Assembly (NCBI RefSeq): GCF_002803845.1 | Contig: NZ_CP024985.1 | Coordinates: forward strand, 7,141,501-7,205,500 | Reading direction: 5' to 3' | Origin: Streptomyces lavendulae subsp. lavendulae | GTDB lineage: Bacteria > Actinomycetota > Actinomycetes > Streptomycetales > Streptomycetaceae | DNA length: 64,000 nucleotides | In this document: positions 51,241-59,613 of the stretch, in pieces | Position numbering within the stretch: position 1 is the first letter of the stretch | Layout of the letters: each line of letters begins with the position of its first letter | Notes under the pieces: generated by a model | The model's input: only the letters and a program-made list of their open reading frames with translations | What the model was told of the DNA's origin: nothing | Databases searched by the model: none | Position numbers and translations under genes: made by a program

Positions 51241-51332
51241 GTCCGCCAGCCTATGAGCGGCGCACTTCCCGCGGGTACGGTCCCGGGTCATTGGTGACGC
51301 AGGACACGTTCCGCCCGCGTTCCGGCGGGGCG

Positions 51333-51980
51333 TCACATGGTCATCAGCATCGCCAACATCCCCGTACCCATGGCGAGTCGGCAGGCCCGGGTGAGGTCGT
51401 CCACCCCGCTTCCCCCGCCCGGCCCGCTTCCCGGGCCCACCCCGCTTCCGGCGCCCAGCCCGATCCCCGCCCCCGCCCCCGCCGCCGCCCGGGCCGCGCT
51501 CCCCGCCGCGACCGGCAGCGCGCCGCCGGCCGCGGTCACCAGCCGGGCCCCGCCGAGCAGCACGTACCCGGCGTAGTAGACGAGGAGCGCCCCCGTCACC
51601 CACGGCAGCCCCGCCCGGCCGTGCCCGTGCTCCGGCCCGCCGCCCGCCGCCAGCGCCATGTAGGCCATCGTCAGCGAGCCGACCAGGTGGTGCGCGTGAT
51701 GCACCCCGTCGCGCAGCAGCCACAGCGCGTGGAGCGAGGCGGCGCAGAAGACCGCCAGCAGGACCGGCGGCCCCCAGGACCCTGTCCCCACGGGCACGGC
51801 CATCGCCGCCATCCCCAGCCCCATCACCGCCTCGCCGCCGGCCGCGCCGCGCGCCCGCCGGCCCGCTCTGCGCGCCCGCAGCAGACAGTACGTACCGCTC
51901 ACGGCGCACAGCAGGACCAGCAGCCAGGCGGAGACGGCGGAGGCGGAGAAGGGGGAGAGCGGCATCGCGGGACCGTGCAC
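51333..51980 (-). CDS. DUF5134 membrane protein
   Basis: A 215-residue protein with about six membrane helices and a Gly/Ala-rich tail. The middle GVHHAHHLVGSLTMAYMALA has paired histidines, possibly a metal site, and is typical of DUF5134. GGGAGG seven bases before the GTG start decides the start over an internal ATG at residue 6. Function unknown. It is often neighbour to M56 peptidases, as here. Confidence 0.8.
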   Translation of the reverse strand: MHGPAMPLSPFSASAVSAWLLVLLCAVSGTYCLLRARRAGRRARGAAGGEAVMGLGMAAMAVPVGTGSWGPPVLLAVFCAASLHALWLLRDGVHHAHHLVGSLTMAYMALAAGGGPEHGHGRAGLPWVTGALLVYYAGYVLLGGARLVTAAGGALPVAAGSAARAAAGAGAGIGLGAGSGVGPGSGPGGGSGVDDLTRACRLAMGTGMLAMLMTM

Positions 51981-52125
51981 GGCGGAACCTCCCGGTTCGT
52001 CGGCGTCACCGGAAGGAATGCCCGCCCGGCGGCCCTCTCACGCCGCGCTCAGGGCGCCCCGCGTTAGGCTCTCCCTGCCGCACCCGGCGCCCGCGCGCGC
52101 CGCCGTACCGAACGGAGCCCTCCCG

Positions 52126-52665
52126 ATGCCGACCGCCCACTCCGCAGCCCTGAGTTTCCGCAGTGCCGTGGACGCCGACGTTCCGGAGCTGGTGGCCCTC
52201 GTCGAGTCCGCCTACCGGGGTGACGCCAGCCGGGCCGGCTGGACCACCGAGGCCGACTTCCTCGACGGGCAGCGCACCGACCCCGACGGCGTCCGCGCGG
52301 TCATCGCCCAGCCGGACTCCGTCCTCCTCGTCGTCGAGCGGGCCGGCGAGCTGATCGCCTGCTGCCAGCTCGAACACCGCGGTGACCACGTCTACTTCGG
52401 CATGTTCGCCGTCCGCCCCGGGCTCCAGGGCGGCGGCCTCGGCAAGGAGATCATGGCGGAGGCCGAGCGCCGCGCCCGTGAGACGTGGGACGCCAAGGAG
52501 ATGCGGATGACGGTGGTCAACGTACGGGAGGAGCTCATCGCCTACTACGTGCGCCGCGGTTACGAGCGCACCGGCGAACTGAGCCCCTTCCCCTACGGCG
52601 ACGAGCGCTTCGGCGTGCCGCTCCGCGACGACCTGGCCTTCGAGCTGCTCGTCAAGGCCCTCTGA
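52126..52665 (+). CDS. GNAT-family N-acetyltransferase
   Basis: A 179-residue GNAT enzyme. The acetyl-CoA loop is MFAVRPGLQGGGLGKEIMAEAERRA, and MTVVNVREELIAYYVRRGYERTGELSPFP completes the fold. It acetylates an unidentified amine. TAGGCT upstream resembles a -10 box. It is alone on the plus strand. Confidence 0.87.
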   Translation: MPTAHSAALSFRSAVDADVPELVALVESAYRGDASRAGWTTEADFLDGQRTDPDGVRAVIAQPDSVLLVVERAGELIACCQLEHRGDHVYFGMFAVRPGLQGGGLGKEIMAEAERRARETWDAKEMRMTVVNVREELIAYYVRRGYERTGELSPFPYGDERFGVPLRDDLAFELLVKAL

Positions 52666-52714
52666 GGACCAGCACCAGCACCAGGGCCGGGACCGCTCCG
52701 GGGGTTCCGGCCGC

Positions 52715-53440
52715 TCACGCCGTGAAGCGGCCCGTGCTGCGGATCTCCGGGAAGTCGGTGGCGGCGCCGTCCAGTTGCAGGGCGCGCGCCAGCCGCAGCC
52801 CGTCCAGCGTGTTCACCGTCCAGCCCGTCACCCGCAGTCCGGCCGCGTGCGCCGCCTCCACCGTCTCCAGGCAGATCCGGCCGATGTCGAGCGCGAGGGT
52901 CCGCGCCCCCGCCGCCCGGCCCAGGTCCACGACGCCCTCGTGCTGCCCGGCGACGCGCAGGACGGTGCGGACGCCCGGGGCCCGTTCGGCGACCGGGGCG
53001 AGGAGGCCGCCGTCGGTGGAGGCCACCTCCACCCGCGAGGTCAGGTCCCGGCGCACGAGCAGCTCCGCGAGCGCCAGCGCGGCGCCCCGGTCGTGCACCG
53101 CCACCAGCAGCGGGGGCCGCACGGCGTCGAGCACCTCGTCCAGGAGCGGTACGCGTTCCCCGTCGCCGGCGTCCAGCCCGCGCAGTTCGGCCAGGGTCAG
53201 GTCGGCGACGGCGCCCGCGCCGTCGGTGGTGCGGTCGACCTCGGCGTCGTGCAGGACGACGAGGGCGCCGTCCTTGCTGAGACGGACGTCCAGCGCGATC
53301 ACGTCCATCCCGCAGCGTTCCGCGCGGACGAACGACCGCAGGGTGTTCTCCGGCTCTACACCCATGACCCCGCGGTGACCGATGGTGAGGAAAGTCAAGG
53401 TTCTCTCGCTTCCGTCGACGGCGGCTCGGCGCGCGTTCAC
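52715..53440 (-). CDS. Glycerophosphodiester phosphodiesterase-like protein with altered metal site
   Basis: A 241-residue TIM-barrel protein. GHRGVMGVEPENTLRSFVRAE contains the HRG and E-N motif, DVRLSKDGALVVLHDAEVDRTTDG is the second GDPD block, and GWTVNT ends the family. The site that reads E-L-D in active GDPDs reads A-L-D (IALDVRL), and the I-E-I-K strand reads LLVAVHDRG, so two metal-binding glutamates are missing. Activity on glycerophosphodiesters is therefore doubtful. The GTG start has AGGGA upstream; a TTG at 53398 is an alternative. Confidence 0.8.
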   Translation of the reverse strand: MNARRAAVDGSERTLTFLTIGHRGVMGVEPENTLRSFVRAERCGMDVIALDVRLSKDGALVVLHDAEVDRTTDGAGAVADLTLAELRGLDAGDGERVPLLDEVLDAVRPPLLVAVHDRGAALALAELLVRRDLTSRVEVASTDGGLLAPVAERAPGVRTVLRVAGQHEGVVDLGRAAGARTLALDIGRICLETVEAAHAAGLRVTGWTVNTLDGLRLARALQLDGAATDFPEIRSTGRFTA

Positions 53441-53590
53441 GGTGTCCCTGCCGGCCGCGCGCGCGGTGAGGTCGCATGCTAGTGCGCCGCGCTCACGAGG
53501 GGACCGGTCGTGCAGGGCCTCGCGGAAGCCCCCCGGCCGCTTCCCGGCAGGGCCGTGCGCGCCGGGCGCCGCCGGGGAGGCGTTGCCGCG

Positions 53591-54235
53591 TCACCCGGGC
53601 GTGGGCGAGTCCCCGTCGGCTTGACGCCCGGGGTCCGCGGGGGCCCCGGCCGCCGGGCCGGCGGGCCCGGCCTGCGCGAGGTCCGCCAGCAGGGCCTCGG
53701 CCAGCTCCAGTTCGGCCAGGTGCTGGCGCTCGCTCCAGCGCAGGGCCAGCGTGGGGAAGGCCCACTCCGGGACCTCCGCCGCGTGCGCCATGGCCTCCCG
53801 TACGGCGGCCAGCTCGGCCAGCGTCCGGTCCATGTGCTCCTCCACCATCGCGCGCAGCCGCTCCGGCTCCGACAGGTGCCCGAGCCAGACGCGCAGCAGC
53901 AGTCCGTGCTTGAGCACCGGGGGACCCGCCTCGGCCGTGTCGGAGGCCCAGCCGGCCAGGGCCGCGCGCCCCGCGTCGGTGATGGCGTAGCGGCGCTTGG
54001 CGCGGACCTCCTCGGGTCCCGAGCGCGCGGAGGCCGCGTAGCCGAGCTCCTCCAGCCGCCGCAGTTCCGCGTAGATCTGGCTGATGGCGGGCGACCAGTA
54101 GAAGAAGCGCAGCGAGGAGTCCGCCCACTTCTTCAGTTCGTACCCGGTGCGCTCCCCGGGGAACGACAGCAGGCCGAGGACGGCCCACGCGGTCGGCGGG
54201 AGCTCTTGCTTGTTCGAGGTCTGACTACTAGTCAT
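53591..54235 (-). CDS. PadR-family transcriptional regulator
   Basis: A 214-residue regulator. AWAVLGLLSFPGERTGYELKKWADSSLRFFYWSPAISQIYAELRRLEELGYA is the PadR winged helix, followed by the wing RRYAITDAGRAALAGW and a long C-terminal helical domain. It likely represses the divergent luciferase-like gene and itself. Its start codon lies at the edge of a 13-bp palindrome, TGACTACTAGTCA. Confidence 0.88.
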   Translation of the reverse strand: MTSSQTSNKQELPPTAWAVLGLLSFPGERTGYELKKWADSSLRFFYWSPAISQIYAELRRLEELGYAASARSGPEEVRAKRRYAITDAGRAALAGWASDTAEAGPPVLKHGLLLRVWLGHLSEPERLRAMVEEHMDRTLAELAAVREAMAHAAEVPEWAFPTLALRWSERQHLAELELAEALLADLAQAGPAGPAAGAPADPGRQADGDSPTPG

Positions 54236-54250
54236 ATTTCGAATAGAAGT
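54222..54250. promoter_or_regulatory. Candidate PadR operator
   Basis: A perfect palindrome TGACTA-C-TAGTCA (54222-54234) is followed by the AT-rich TATTTCGAATA. It overlaps the padR start codon and lies 50 bases before the divergent luciferase-like gene. Confidence 0.5.
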
Positions 54251-54284
54251 GAGTCCGGGCAGTGGACGCGATCCTGGAGGCACC

Positions 54285-55448
54285 GTGATTTTCTCCGTCA
54301 TCTTCGAAGCTCAGCTCGCCGACCCGACCGTGGAACGGGAGCACCAGGTGATCCGCGACTGCGTCGAGCAGGCGGTGCTCGCCGAACGCATGGGATTCGA
54401 CCGGATCTGGGCCGTCGAACACCACTCCCTGAAGTGGTACGCGCACATGTCAGCCCCGGAGGTCTTCCTCAGCTTCGTCGCGGCCCGGACGCACACCATA
54501 CGCATCGGGCACGGCGTCGTGTGCATGCCCTTCAATTTCAACCATCCGGTCCGGGTCGCCGAGCGTGCCGCCATGCTCGACCTGCTCTCCGGCGGCCGCC
54601 TCGACCTGGGCGCCGGGCGCGGGGGCACCGCGCAGGAGACCTCGCTCTGCGGGGTCGACCCGCTGCGCACCACGGCGGAGGTGGAGGAGGCGCTGCGGAT
54701 CATCGGGAAGGCCTGGGAAGAGGAGGAGCTGGAGTACCACGGCCCGCTCGTGGACATCGACCCGCACCCGATCCTGCCGCGCCCGGCCCAGCGGCCGCAC
54801 CCGCCGCTCTTCCTCGCGTGCAGCCGGGGCGAGACCCTGGTGCGGGCCGCCGAGCTGGGGGTCGGGGCACTGGTGATGGGCTTCGCCGGACCGGAGGCGG
54901 TCGCGGGGATGCGGTCCGTGTACGACGGGGCGCGCGCGGCCCGGGACGGGAGCGCGTTCGTCTCCCGCGTCGTCAACGACCACTTCTCGGTGCTCTGCCC
55001 GACCATCGTGCTCGACGACCCCGAGGAGGCCCGGCGGATCGGGGTGCGGGGCCAGCGCTTCTTCGCGCAGTCCATCGGCCACTGGTACGGGGGCGCCGGC
55101 GTGCCGGACGAGGCGGTGGAGGAGGGCGGCGACGAGGAGGCCCGGATGCGCGGGGCCGCCGAGCAGGTCGTCGCCCGGCTGCACGAGCTGGACATCCCCG
55201 TCCGGCCCACCGCCACCGCCATCTTCAACGCCGACCACGCCTACGGGAGCGCGGACGAGGCCATCGCGTACGTGGAGCGGCTGCGGCGGGCGGGCGCGGA
55301 CGAGGTGATGTGCCTGATCCAGATGGGCACGGTGCCGCAGGAGGCCTGTCTGGAGACGCTCCGGCAGTGGGGGGAGAAGGTCATTCCGCACTTCACGGGC
55401 AAAGCGGGCGCCGCAGGCGTCGCGGGCGTCTCCGGCGGGGGTGTGTGA
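54285..55448 (+). CDS. Luciferase-like (LLM class) flavin-dependent monooxygenase
   Basis: A 387-residue FMN-dependent enzyme of the bacterial luciferase type. GFDRIWAVEHHSLKWYAHMSAPEVFLSFVAARTHTIRIGHGVV and LDLLSGGRLDLGAGRGGTAQE match the family. It oxygenates an unknown substrate with reduced flavin from another enzyme. GGAGG lies four bases before the GTG start. Regulated by the divergent PadR gene, probably. The end GVAGVSGGGV is low-complexity. Confidence 0.87.
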   Translation: MIFSVIFEAQLADPTVEREHQVIRDCVEQAVLAERMGFDRIWAVEHHSLKWYAHMSAPEVFLSFVAARTHTIRIGHGVVCMPFNFNHPVRVAERAAMLDLLSGGRLDLGAGRGGTAQETSLCGVDPLRTTAEVEEALRIIGKAWEEEELEYHGPLVDIDPHPILPRPAQRPHPPLFLACSRGETLVRAAELGVGALVMGFAGPEAVAGMRSVYDGARAARDGSAFVSRVVNDHFSVLCPTIVLDDPEEARRIGVRGQRFFAQSIGHWYGGAGVPDEAVEEGGDEEARMRGAAEQVVARLHELDIPVRPTATAIFNADHAYGSADEAIAYVERLRRAGADEVMCLIQMGTVPQEACLETLRQWGEKVIPHFTGKAGAAGVAGVSGGGV

Positions 55449-55456
55449 GGTATTCG

Positions 55457-55482
55457 GCGCGACGGCGCTCCGGGCGTCGCGC
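55457..55482 (+). terminator. Weak terminator after the luciferase-like gene
   Basis: GCGCGACG/CGTCGCGC form an 8-bp stem with a 10-base loop, eight bases past the stop codon. Confidence 0.5.
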
Positions 55483-55594
55483 ATACCCCTCCGAGCCTTG
55501 GAACGCCTAGGCGGAGTGGTGGCTTCCACCCATAACAACGGGAAGACTTTCGGTGGAGAAGGGGGTCGGGCGGGATAATTTCCCGCATCCCCTC

Positions 55595-55645
55595 TTGAGC
55601 AGGAGAGCCTCACATGCATACGCTGTCTTGACGTGAGGTTCTCCT
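55595..55645 (+). promoter_or_regulatory. Promoter with large operator for the DUF6421 operon
   Basis: TTGAGC (55595-55600) and TACGCT (55619-55624), 18 bases apart, form a good promoter. A 13-bp inverted repeat with one mismatch, AGGAGAgCCTCAC (55601-55613) and GTGAGGtTCTCCT (55633-55645), places one arm in the spacer and one near +1. One arm precedes the transcript start, so it must act as DNA, not as an RNA hairpin. Confidence 0.65.
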
Positions 55646-55659
55646 GTGGAGGAAGTGAC

Positions 55660-57066
55660 ATGACGGAAACTCTTGTGCCGGGTGCCGGCGGTGCCGTGAT
55701 AACCGCTGGGGCGCGGGTGGTCGACCACCCTGCGTGGCCCGCGCTCAAGGCCGCCGTGGAGGAGATCCGCCCCTGGCAGTCCAAGGACGGTTCGATCGAC
55801 TTCGAGGCAGCCGGTGCCCCCGCCCCGGTCGACGTCGAGGCCGCCGTGGAGCGGGCCATCGACGCCGTGGAGACGCTGTCCCCGCTGCTGCCGCACGCCG
55901 CCGCGTACCACCGCGCGCTCGTCGCCGACCTGCGCAAGTGGGTCGCGGACGGCTTCAAGGTGCCGGACTTCCTGGACTCCCTGCTGGCCTTCCACCCGGC
56001 CGCCGAGCGCGCCGACGGGCTCCAGCACCTCGTCGTCTTCCCCATGTACACGCAGAACGGCAACCTCGACCGCAACTTCGAGGCCGTCGTCCTGAAGATG
56101 GTGTGGCCCGAGTGGCTCTCCGAGCTGGAGCGCACGCGGTACGACAACCCGCTGTTCCTCGGCATCACCTTCGAGGACTTCACCCCGGGCTACGACACCC
56201 ACTCCGCCGTGCTCTTCCCGGAGACCATCGCCGTCCGCGAGGCCCCCGAGCGCTTCACCTGGGGCGGCATCTTCTGTGACCGCGAGGCCGCCCGCTACCG
56301 CAAGGTGACCGAGGCCGCCGTCGACATCCTCGGCATCGAGCTGCCCGAGGACATCGCGCGCATGGTCGAGGACCAGGAGCGCTGCGAGAAGGCCTTCGTC
56401 CTGTGGGACATGGTCCACGACCGCACCCACAGCCACGGCGACCTGCCGTTCGACCCCTTCATGATCAAGCAGCGCCAGCCGTTCTGGATGTACGGCCTGG
56501 AGGAGCTGCGCTGCGACCTCACCGCCTTCAAGGAGGCCGTGAAGCTGGAGTCCGAGGGCAACGAGCACGGCCGCGACGTCCAGTACGCCGTCCTCTTCGA
56601 CCGGATGTTCCGCTTCCCGGTCTCGGGCGACCGCAACCGCAACTACGACGGTCTCGGCGGCCAGCTCCTCTTCGCGTACCTCCACAAGCACGACGTCGTG
56701 CGCTGGACGGACAACAAGCTGAAGATCGACTGGATGCGGGCCCCGCAGGTCACCAACCAGCTGTGCGCCGAGATCGAGGACCTCTACCGGGCCGGCATCG
56801 ACCGCCCGAAGCTCGTCCACTGGTTCAAGGCGTACGAGCTCGTCTCCACCTACCTCGCCCCGCACCCGGGCTCCAAGTGGGCCAAGGGCCCCGACGCCCT
56901 CGACCTGACGCAGCCGCCGCGCAAGCTCGTCGACGACGTGCTCGCGGACGAGTTTCCGCTCAGCATGTTCTACGAGGCCCTCGCCAAGAAGCTCAAGGGT
57001 GTGATCGCCTCGACCAAGGGCATCACCGCCCTGAACGCCGCAACGGCCGAGCGGGCCGACGCGTGA
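55660..57066 (+). CDS. DUF6421 family protein
   Basis: A 468-residue soluble protein with no recognised fold. Conserved-looking blocks include VVFPMYTQNGNLDRNFEAVVLKMVWPEW, FEDFTPGYDTHSAVLFPET, LWDMVHDRTHSHGDLPFDPFMIKQRQPFWMYGLEELRCDL and WMRAPQVTNQLCAEIEDLY. The H-D-R-T-H-S-H-G segment could bind a metal. GGAGGA precedes the ATG. First gene of a three-gene operon with an SDR and a threonine-aldolase-family enzyme, which suggests small-molecule metabolism, but the reaction is unknown. Confidence 0.82.
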   Translation: MTETLVPGAGGAVITAGARVVDHPAWPALKAAVEEIRPWQSKDGSIDFEAAGAPAPVDVEAAVERAIDAVETLSPLLPHAAAYHRALVADLRKWVADGFKVPDFLDSLLAFHPAAERADGLQHLVVFPMYTQNGNLDRNFEAVVLKMVWPEWLSELERTRYDNPLFLGITFEDFTPGYDTHSAVLFPETIAVREAPERFTWGGIFCDREAARYRKVTEAAVDILGIELPEDIARMVEDQERCEKAFVLWDMVHDRTHSHGDLPFDPFMIKQRQPFWMYGLEELRCDLTAFKEAVKLESEGNEHGRDVQYAVLFDRMFRFPVSGDRNRNYDGLGGQLLFAYLHKHDVVRWTDNKLKIDWMRAPQVTNQLCAEIEDLYRAGIDRPKLVHWFKAYELVSTYLAPHPGSKWAKGPDALDLTQPPRKLVDDVLADEFPLSMFYEALAKKLKGVIASTKGITALNAATAERADA

Positions 57067-57092
57067 GCACTCGCCCTCAGGAGGCTGCACAG

Positions 57093-57854
57093 ATGAACGG
57101 CTCCGGGAACGGCAACGGCGCCCTGCGCGGAGCGGTGGTGGCGGTCGCCGGCGCCGCCGGCCCCGCCGGCCGCGCCACCCTGCTCCGTCTGGCCGAGGCG
57201 GGTGCCACCGTGGTGGCCGCCGACGCGGACGCGGCGCGGCTCGCGGAGGCCGTCGACGCGGCCCGCTACGCCCACGGCGGTGCGACCGTCACCGGTGACA
57301 CCGTCGACCTGCTCGACCTGGAGGCCACCAAGGCCTGGGCCGAGCGCACCGAGAAGGAGTTCGGCCGGATCGACGGCGTCGTTCACCTGGTCGGCGGCTG
57401 GCGCGGCAGCAAGACGTTCACCGACGTGGACCTCGCGGACTGGGACTTCCTGGAGAAGCTCCTCATCCGCACCGTCCAGCACACCTCGCTCGCCTTCCAC
57501 GACGGCCTGCTGCGCAGCGACCGCGGACGCTACGTGCTGATCAGCCAGTCCGGTGCGCACAAGCCGGTCGCCAACAACGCCGCGTACAACGCGGGCAAGG
57601 CGGCCGCCGAGGCCTGGACCCTGGCCATGGCGGACTCCTTCCGCAAGGCGGGGGGCGACGACGGCCCGAGCGCCGCGGCTGCGATCCTGGTCATCAAGGC
57701 ACTGGTGCACGACGCGATGCGCGCCGAGCGTCCCAATGCGAAGTTCGCGGGCTTCACCGACGTCAAGGAGCTGGCCGAGGCCATCGCCGGCGTGTGGGAG
57801 CGGCCCGCCTCCGATGTGAACGGACAGCGTCTGTGGCTCACCCCGCAACCGTGA
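57093..57854 (+). CDS. SDR oxidoreductase (second gene of DUF6421 operon)
   Basis: A 253-residue SDR with a variant cofactor loop, VAVAGAAGPAGRATLLRLAEAG (GxxGxxG), FGRIDGVVHLVGGWRG and the catalytic Y-x3-K in AAYNAGKAAAEAW. It likely uses NAD(P)H on a small ketone. AGGAGG eight bases before ATG. It ends with a GTGA overlap with the aldolase-family gene. Confidence 0.88.
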   Translation: MNGSGNGNGALRGAVVAVAGAAGPAGRATLLRLAEAGATVVAADADAARLAEAVDAARYAHGGATVTGDTVDLLDLEATKAWAERTEKEFGRIDGVVHLVGGWRGSKTFTDVDLADWDFLEKLLIRTVQHTSLAFHDGLLRSDRGRYVLISQSGAHKPVANNAAYNAGKAAAEAWTLAMADSFRKAGGDDGPSAAAAILVIKALVHDAMRAERPNAKFAGFTDVKELAEAIAGVWERPASDVNGQRLWLTPQP

Positions 57855-58927
57855 GGACCGATACCGGCAAGACCGATGCCCGGCGTCACCACGACCCGGC
57901 CGTGCGCGGATTCGCCAGCGACAACTACGCGGGCGTGCACCCCGAGGTGCTCGCCGCCGTCGCGCTCGCCAACGGCGGCCACCAGGTCTCCTACGGCGAG
58001 GACGAGTACACCGAACACCTGCAGAAGATCTTCCGCAGTCACTTCGGGCCGTCCGCGCAGGCCTTCCCGGTCTTCAACGGCACGGGTGCCAACGTCACCG
58101 CCCTCCAGGCCATGACCGACCGCTGGGGCGCGGTGATCTGCGCCAAGACCGCCCACATCAACGTGGACGAGGGCGGCGCGCCCGAGCGGATGGCGGGCAT
58201 CAAGCTGCTCGCCGTACCGACGCCGGACGGCAAGCTCACCCCCGAGCTGATCGACCAGGAGGCCTGGGGCTTCGAGGACGAGCACCGGGCGATGCCGCAG
58301 GTCGTCTCGATCACGCAGAACACCGAGCTCGGCACGGTCTACACCCGGGACGAGATCAAGGCGATCTGCGACCACGCGCACGGCCTCGGCATGAAGGTGC
58401 ACCTCGACGGTGCCCGGATAGCCAACGCCGCGGCCTCCCTCGACCTGCCGATGCGCACCTTCACCAACACGGTGGGCGTGGACGTGCTGTCCTACGGCGG
58501 CACGAAGAACGGCATGATGTTCGGCGAGGCCGTGGTGGTGCTGAACCCGGACGCGGTCCGGCAGATGAAGCACATCCGCAAGATGTCGATGCAGCTCGCC
58601 TCCAAGATGCGGTTCGTCTCGGTGCAGCTGGAAGCGCTGCTCGCGAAGGACCTGTGGCTGCGCAACGCCCGCCACGCCAACGCGATGGCGCAGCGGCTCG
58701 CCGCCGGTGTGCGCGAGACCGACGGGGTGGAGATCCTCTACCCGGTGCAGGCCAACGCCGTCTTCGCGCGGCTGCCGCACGAGGTCACGCGCCGGCTCCA
58801 GCAGCGGTACCGCTTCTACTTCTGGGACGAGGCGGCCGGTGACGTCCGCTGGATGTGCGGCTTCGACACCCAGGAAGAGGACGTGGACGGCTTCCTCCAG
58901 GCGCTCAAGGAGGAGCTGGCCCGCTAG
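57851..58927 (+). CDS. Threonine-aldolase-family PLP enzyme (beta-eliminating lyase)
   Basis: A 358-residue fold type I PLP enzyme. The N-terminal GFASDNYAGVHPEVLAAVALANGGHQVSYGEDEYT is typical, HLDGARIANAA has the PLP-pairing aspartate (D186), and LSYGGTKNGMMFGEAVV has the Schiff-base lysine K219. Low-specificity L-threonine aldolases cleave threonine to glycine and acetaldehyde. The operon partners suggest its substrate may be another beta-hydroxy amino acid. GTG start overlaps the SDR stop. Confidence 0.9.
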   Translation: MRTDTGKTDARRHHDPAVRGFASDNYAGVHPEVLAAVALANGGHQVSYGEDEYTEHLQKIFRSHFGPSAQAFPVFNGTGANVTALQAMTDRWGAVICAKTAHINVDEGGAPERMAGIKLLAVPTPDGKLTPELIDQEAWGFEDEHRAMPQVVSITQNTELGTVYTRDEIKAICDHAHGLGMKVHLDGARIANAAASLDLPMRTFTNTVGVDVLSYGGTKNGMMFGEAVVVLNPDAVRQMKHIRKMSMQLASKMRFVSVQLEALLAKDLWLRNARHANAMAQRLAAGVRETDGVEILYPVQANAVFARLPHEVTRRLQQRYRFYFWDEAAGDVRWMCGFDTQEEDVDGFLQALKEELAR

Positions 58928-58955
58928 CCACCTCCCCGCCAAGAACTGAATATAT

Positions 58956-58997
58956 ATGCCTCCGACCGCAAATCTATTGATCTGCGGTCGGAGGCAT
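58956..58997. terminator. 15-bp perfect inverted repeat: terminator and promoter/operator
   Basis: ATGCCTCCGACCGCA (58956-58970) and its exact complement (58983-58997) flank a 12-base AT-rich loop. For the upstream aldolase transcript it is a strong terminator. The next gene's -35 (TTGATC) lies in the loop, so a DNA-binding regulator could also use it. Confidence 0.7.
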
Positions 58998-59006
58998 GCC
59001 TATGCT
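58977..59006 (+). promoter_or_regulatory. Promoter of the transglutaminase-like gene, leaderless
   Basis: TTGATC (58977-58982) and TATGCT (59001-59006) are 18 bases apart, and the ATG lies seven bases past the -10, so the message starts at or next to the start codon. Confidence 0.75.
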
Positions 59007-59013
59007 GCGGATC

Positions 59014-59613
59014 ATGGAACTCATCCAACAGAACCCAGACCTGCACGCCTATTTGGCATCCGACGAGGCCATCGACCACTGGCATCCGCTGGTACAGGAG
59101 ACCGCCGACGCCCTGTGGGCCGCCACCGGTGATGCATATTCATACGCCGAAGCCGCCTTCGAGTTCGTCCGCGACACGATCCCGCACTCCGCCGACTCCG
59201 GGGACACCCGGGTCTCCTGGCGCGCCTCCGACGTGCTGAGCACGCGCAACGGCACCTGCTACGCCAAAGCCCACGCCCTCGCCGCCCTGCTGCGCGCCCA
59301 GGGGATCCCCGCGGCCCTCTGCTACCAGCTGCTCGCCGACGACGACGGCGGCGCCCCCGCCGCCCACGGCCTCGTGGCCCTGCGGCTGCCCGGCAGCGAG
59401 CGCTGGGCCCGTGTCGACCCGCGCGGCAACAAGCCCGGCGTCGACGCCCGGTTCACCCTCGACCACGAGCGGCTCGCCTTCCCCGTGCGCCCGGAACTCG
59501 GCGAGGTCGACCACCCCGAGCTCCACGCCGCCCCGCACCCCGCCGTGCTCAAGGTCCTCCGGGAGTCCGCCGACCGGCAGGAGCTGTGGCGGAAGCTGCC
59601 GACCGCCCTGTAG
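59014..59613 (+). CDS. Transglutaminase-like cysteine protease-fold protein
   Basis: A 199-residue transglutaminase-like protein. The triad is Cys82 in RNGTCYAKAHALAALLRAQG, His118 in AAHGLVAL and Asp135 in WARVDPRGN. Bacterial members usually cleave or cross-link peptides, or act on an unknown small amide. ATG chosen at MELIQQ, placed seven bases after a strong -10; an earlier in-frame ATG at 58996 would lie inside the promoter. Its 3' end overlaps a convergent MFS gene by 65 bases. Confidence 0.87.
   Translation: MELIQQNPDLHAYLASDEAIDHWHPLVQETADALWAATGDAYSYAEAAFEFVRDTIPHSADSGDTRVSWRASDVLSTRNGTCYAKAHALAALLRAQGIPAALCYQLLADDDGGAPAAHGLVALRLPGSERWARVDPRGNKPGVDARFTLDHERLAFPVRPELGEVDHPELHAAPHPAVLKVLRESADRQELWRKLPTAL

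Noticed and set aside
55241..55588. A minus-strand frame (MREIIPPDPLLHRK...) before the DUF6421 gene
   Set aside because: It overlaps the luciferase-like gene for most of its length, has no ribosome site and no recognised domain.
55601..55645. The inverted repeat before DUF6421 as a riboswitch or attenuator hairpin
   Set aside because: The left arm lies upstream of the predicted transcription start, so it would not be in the mRNA.
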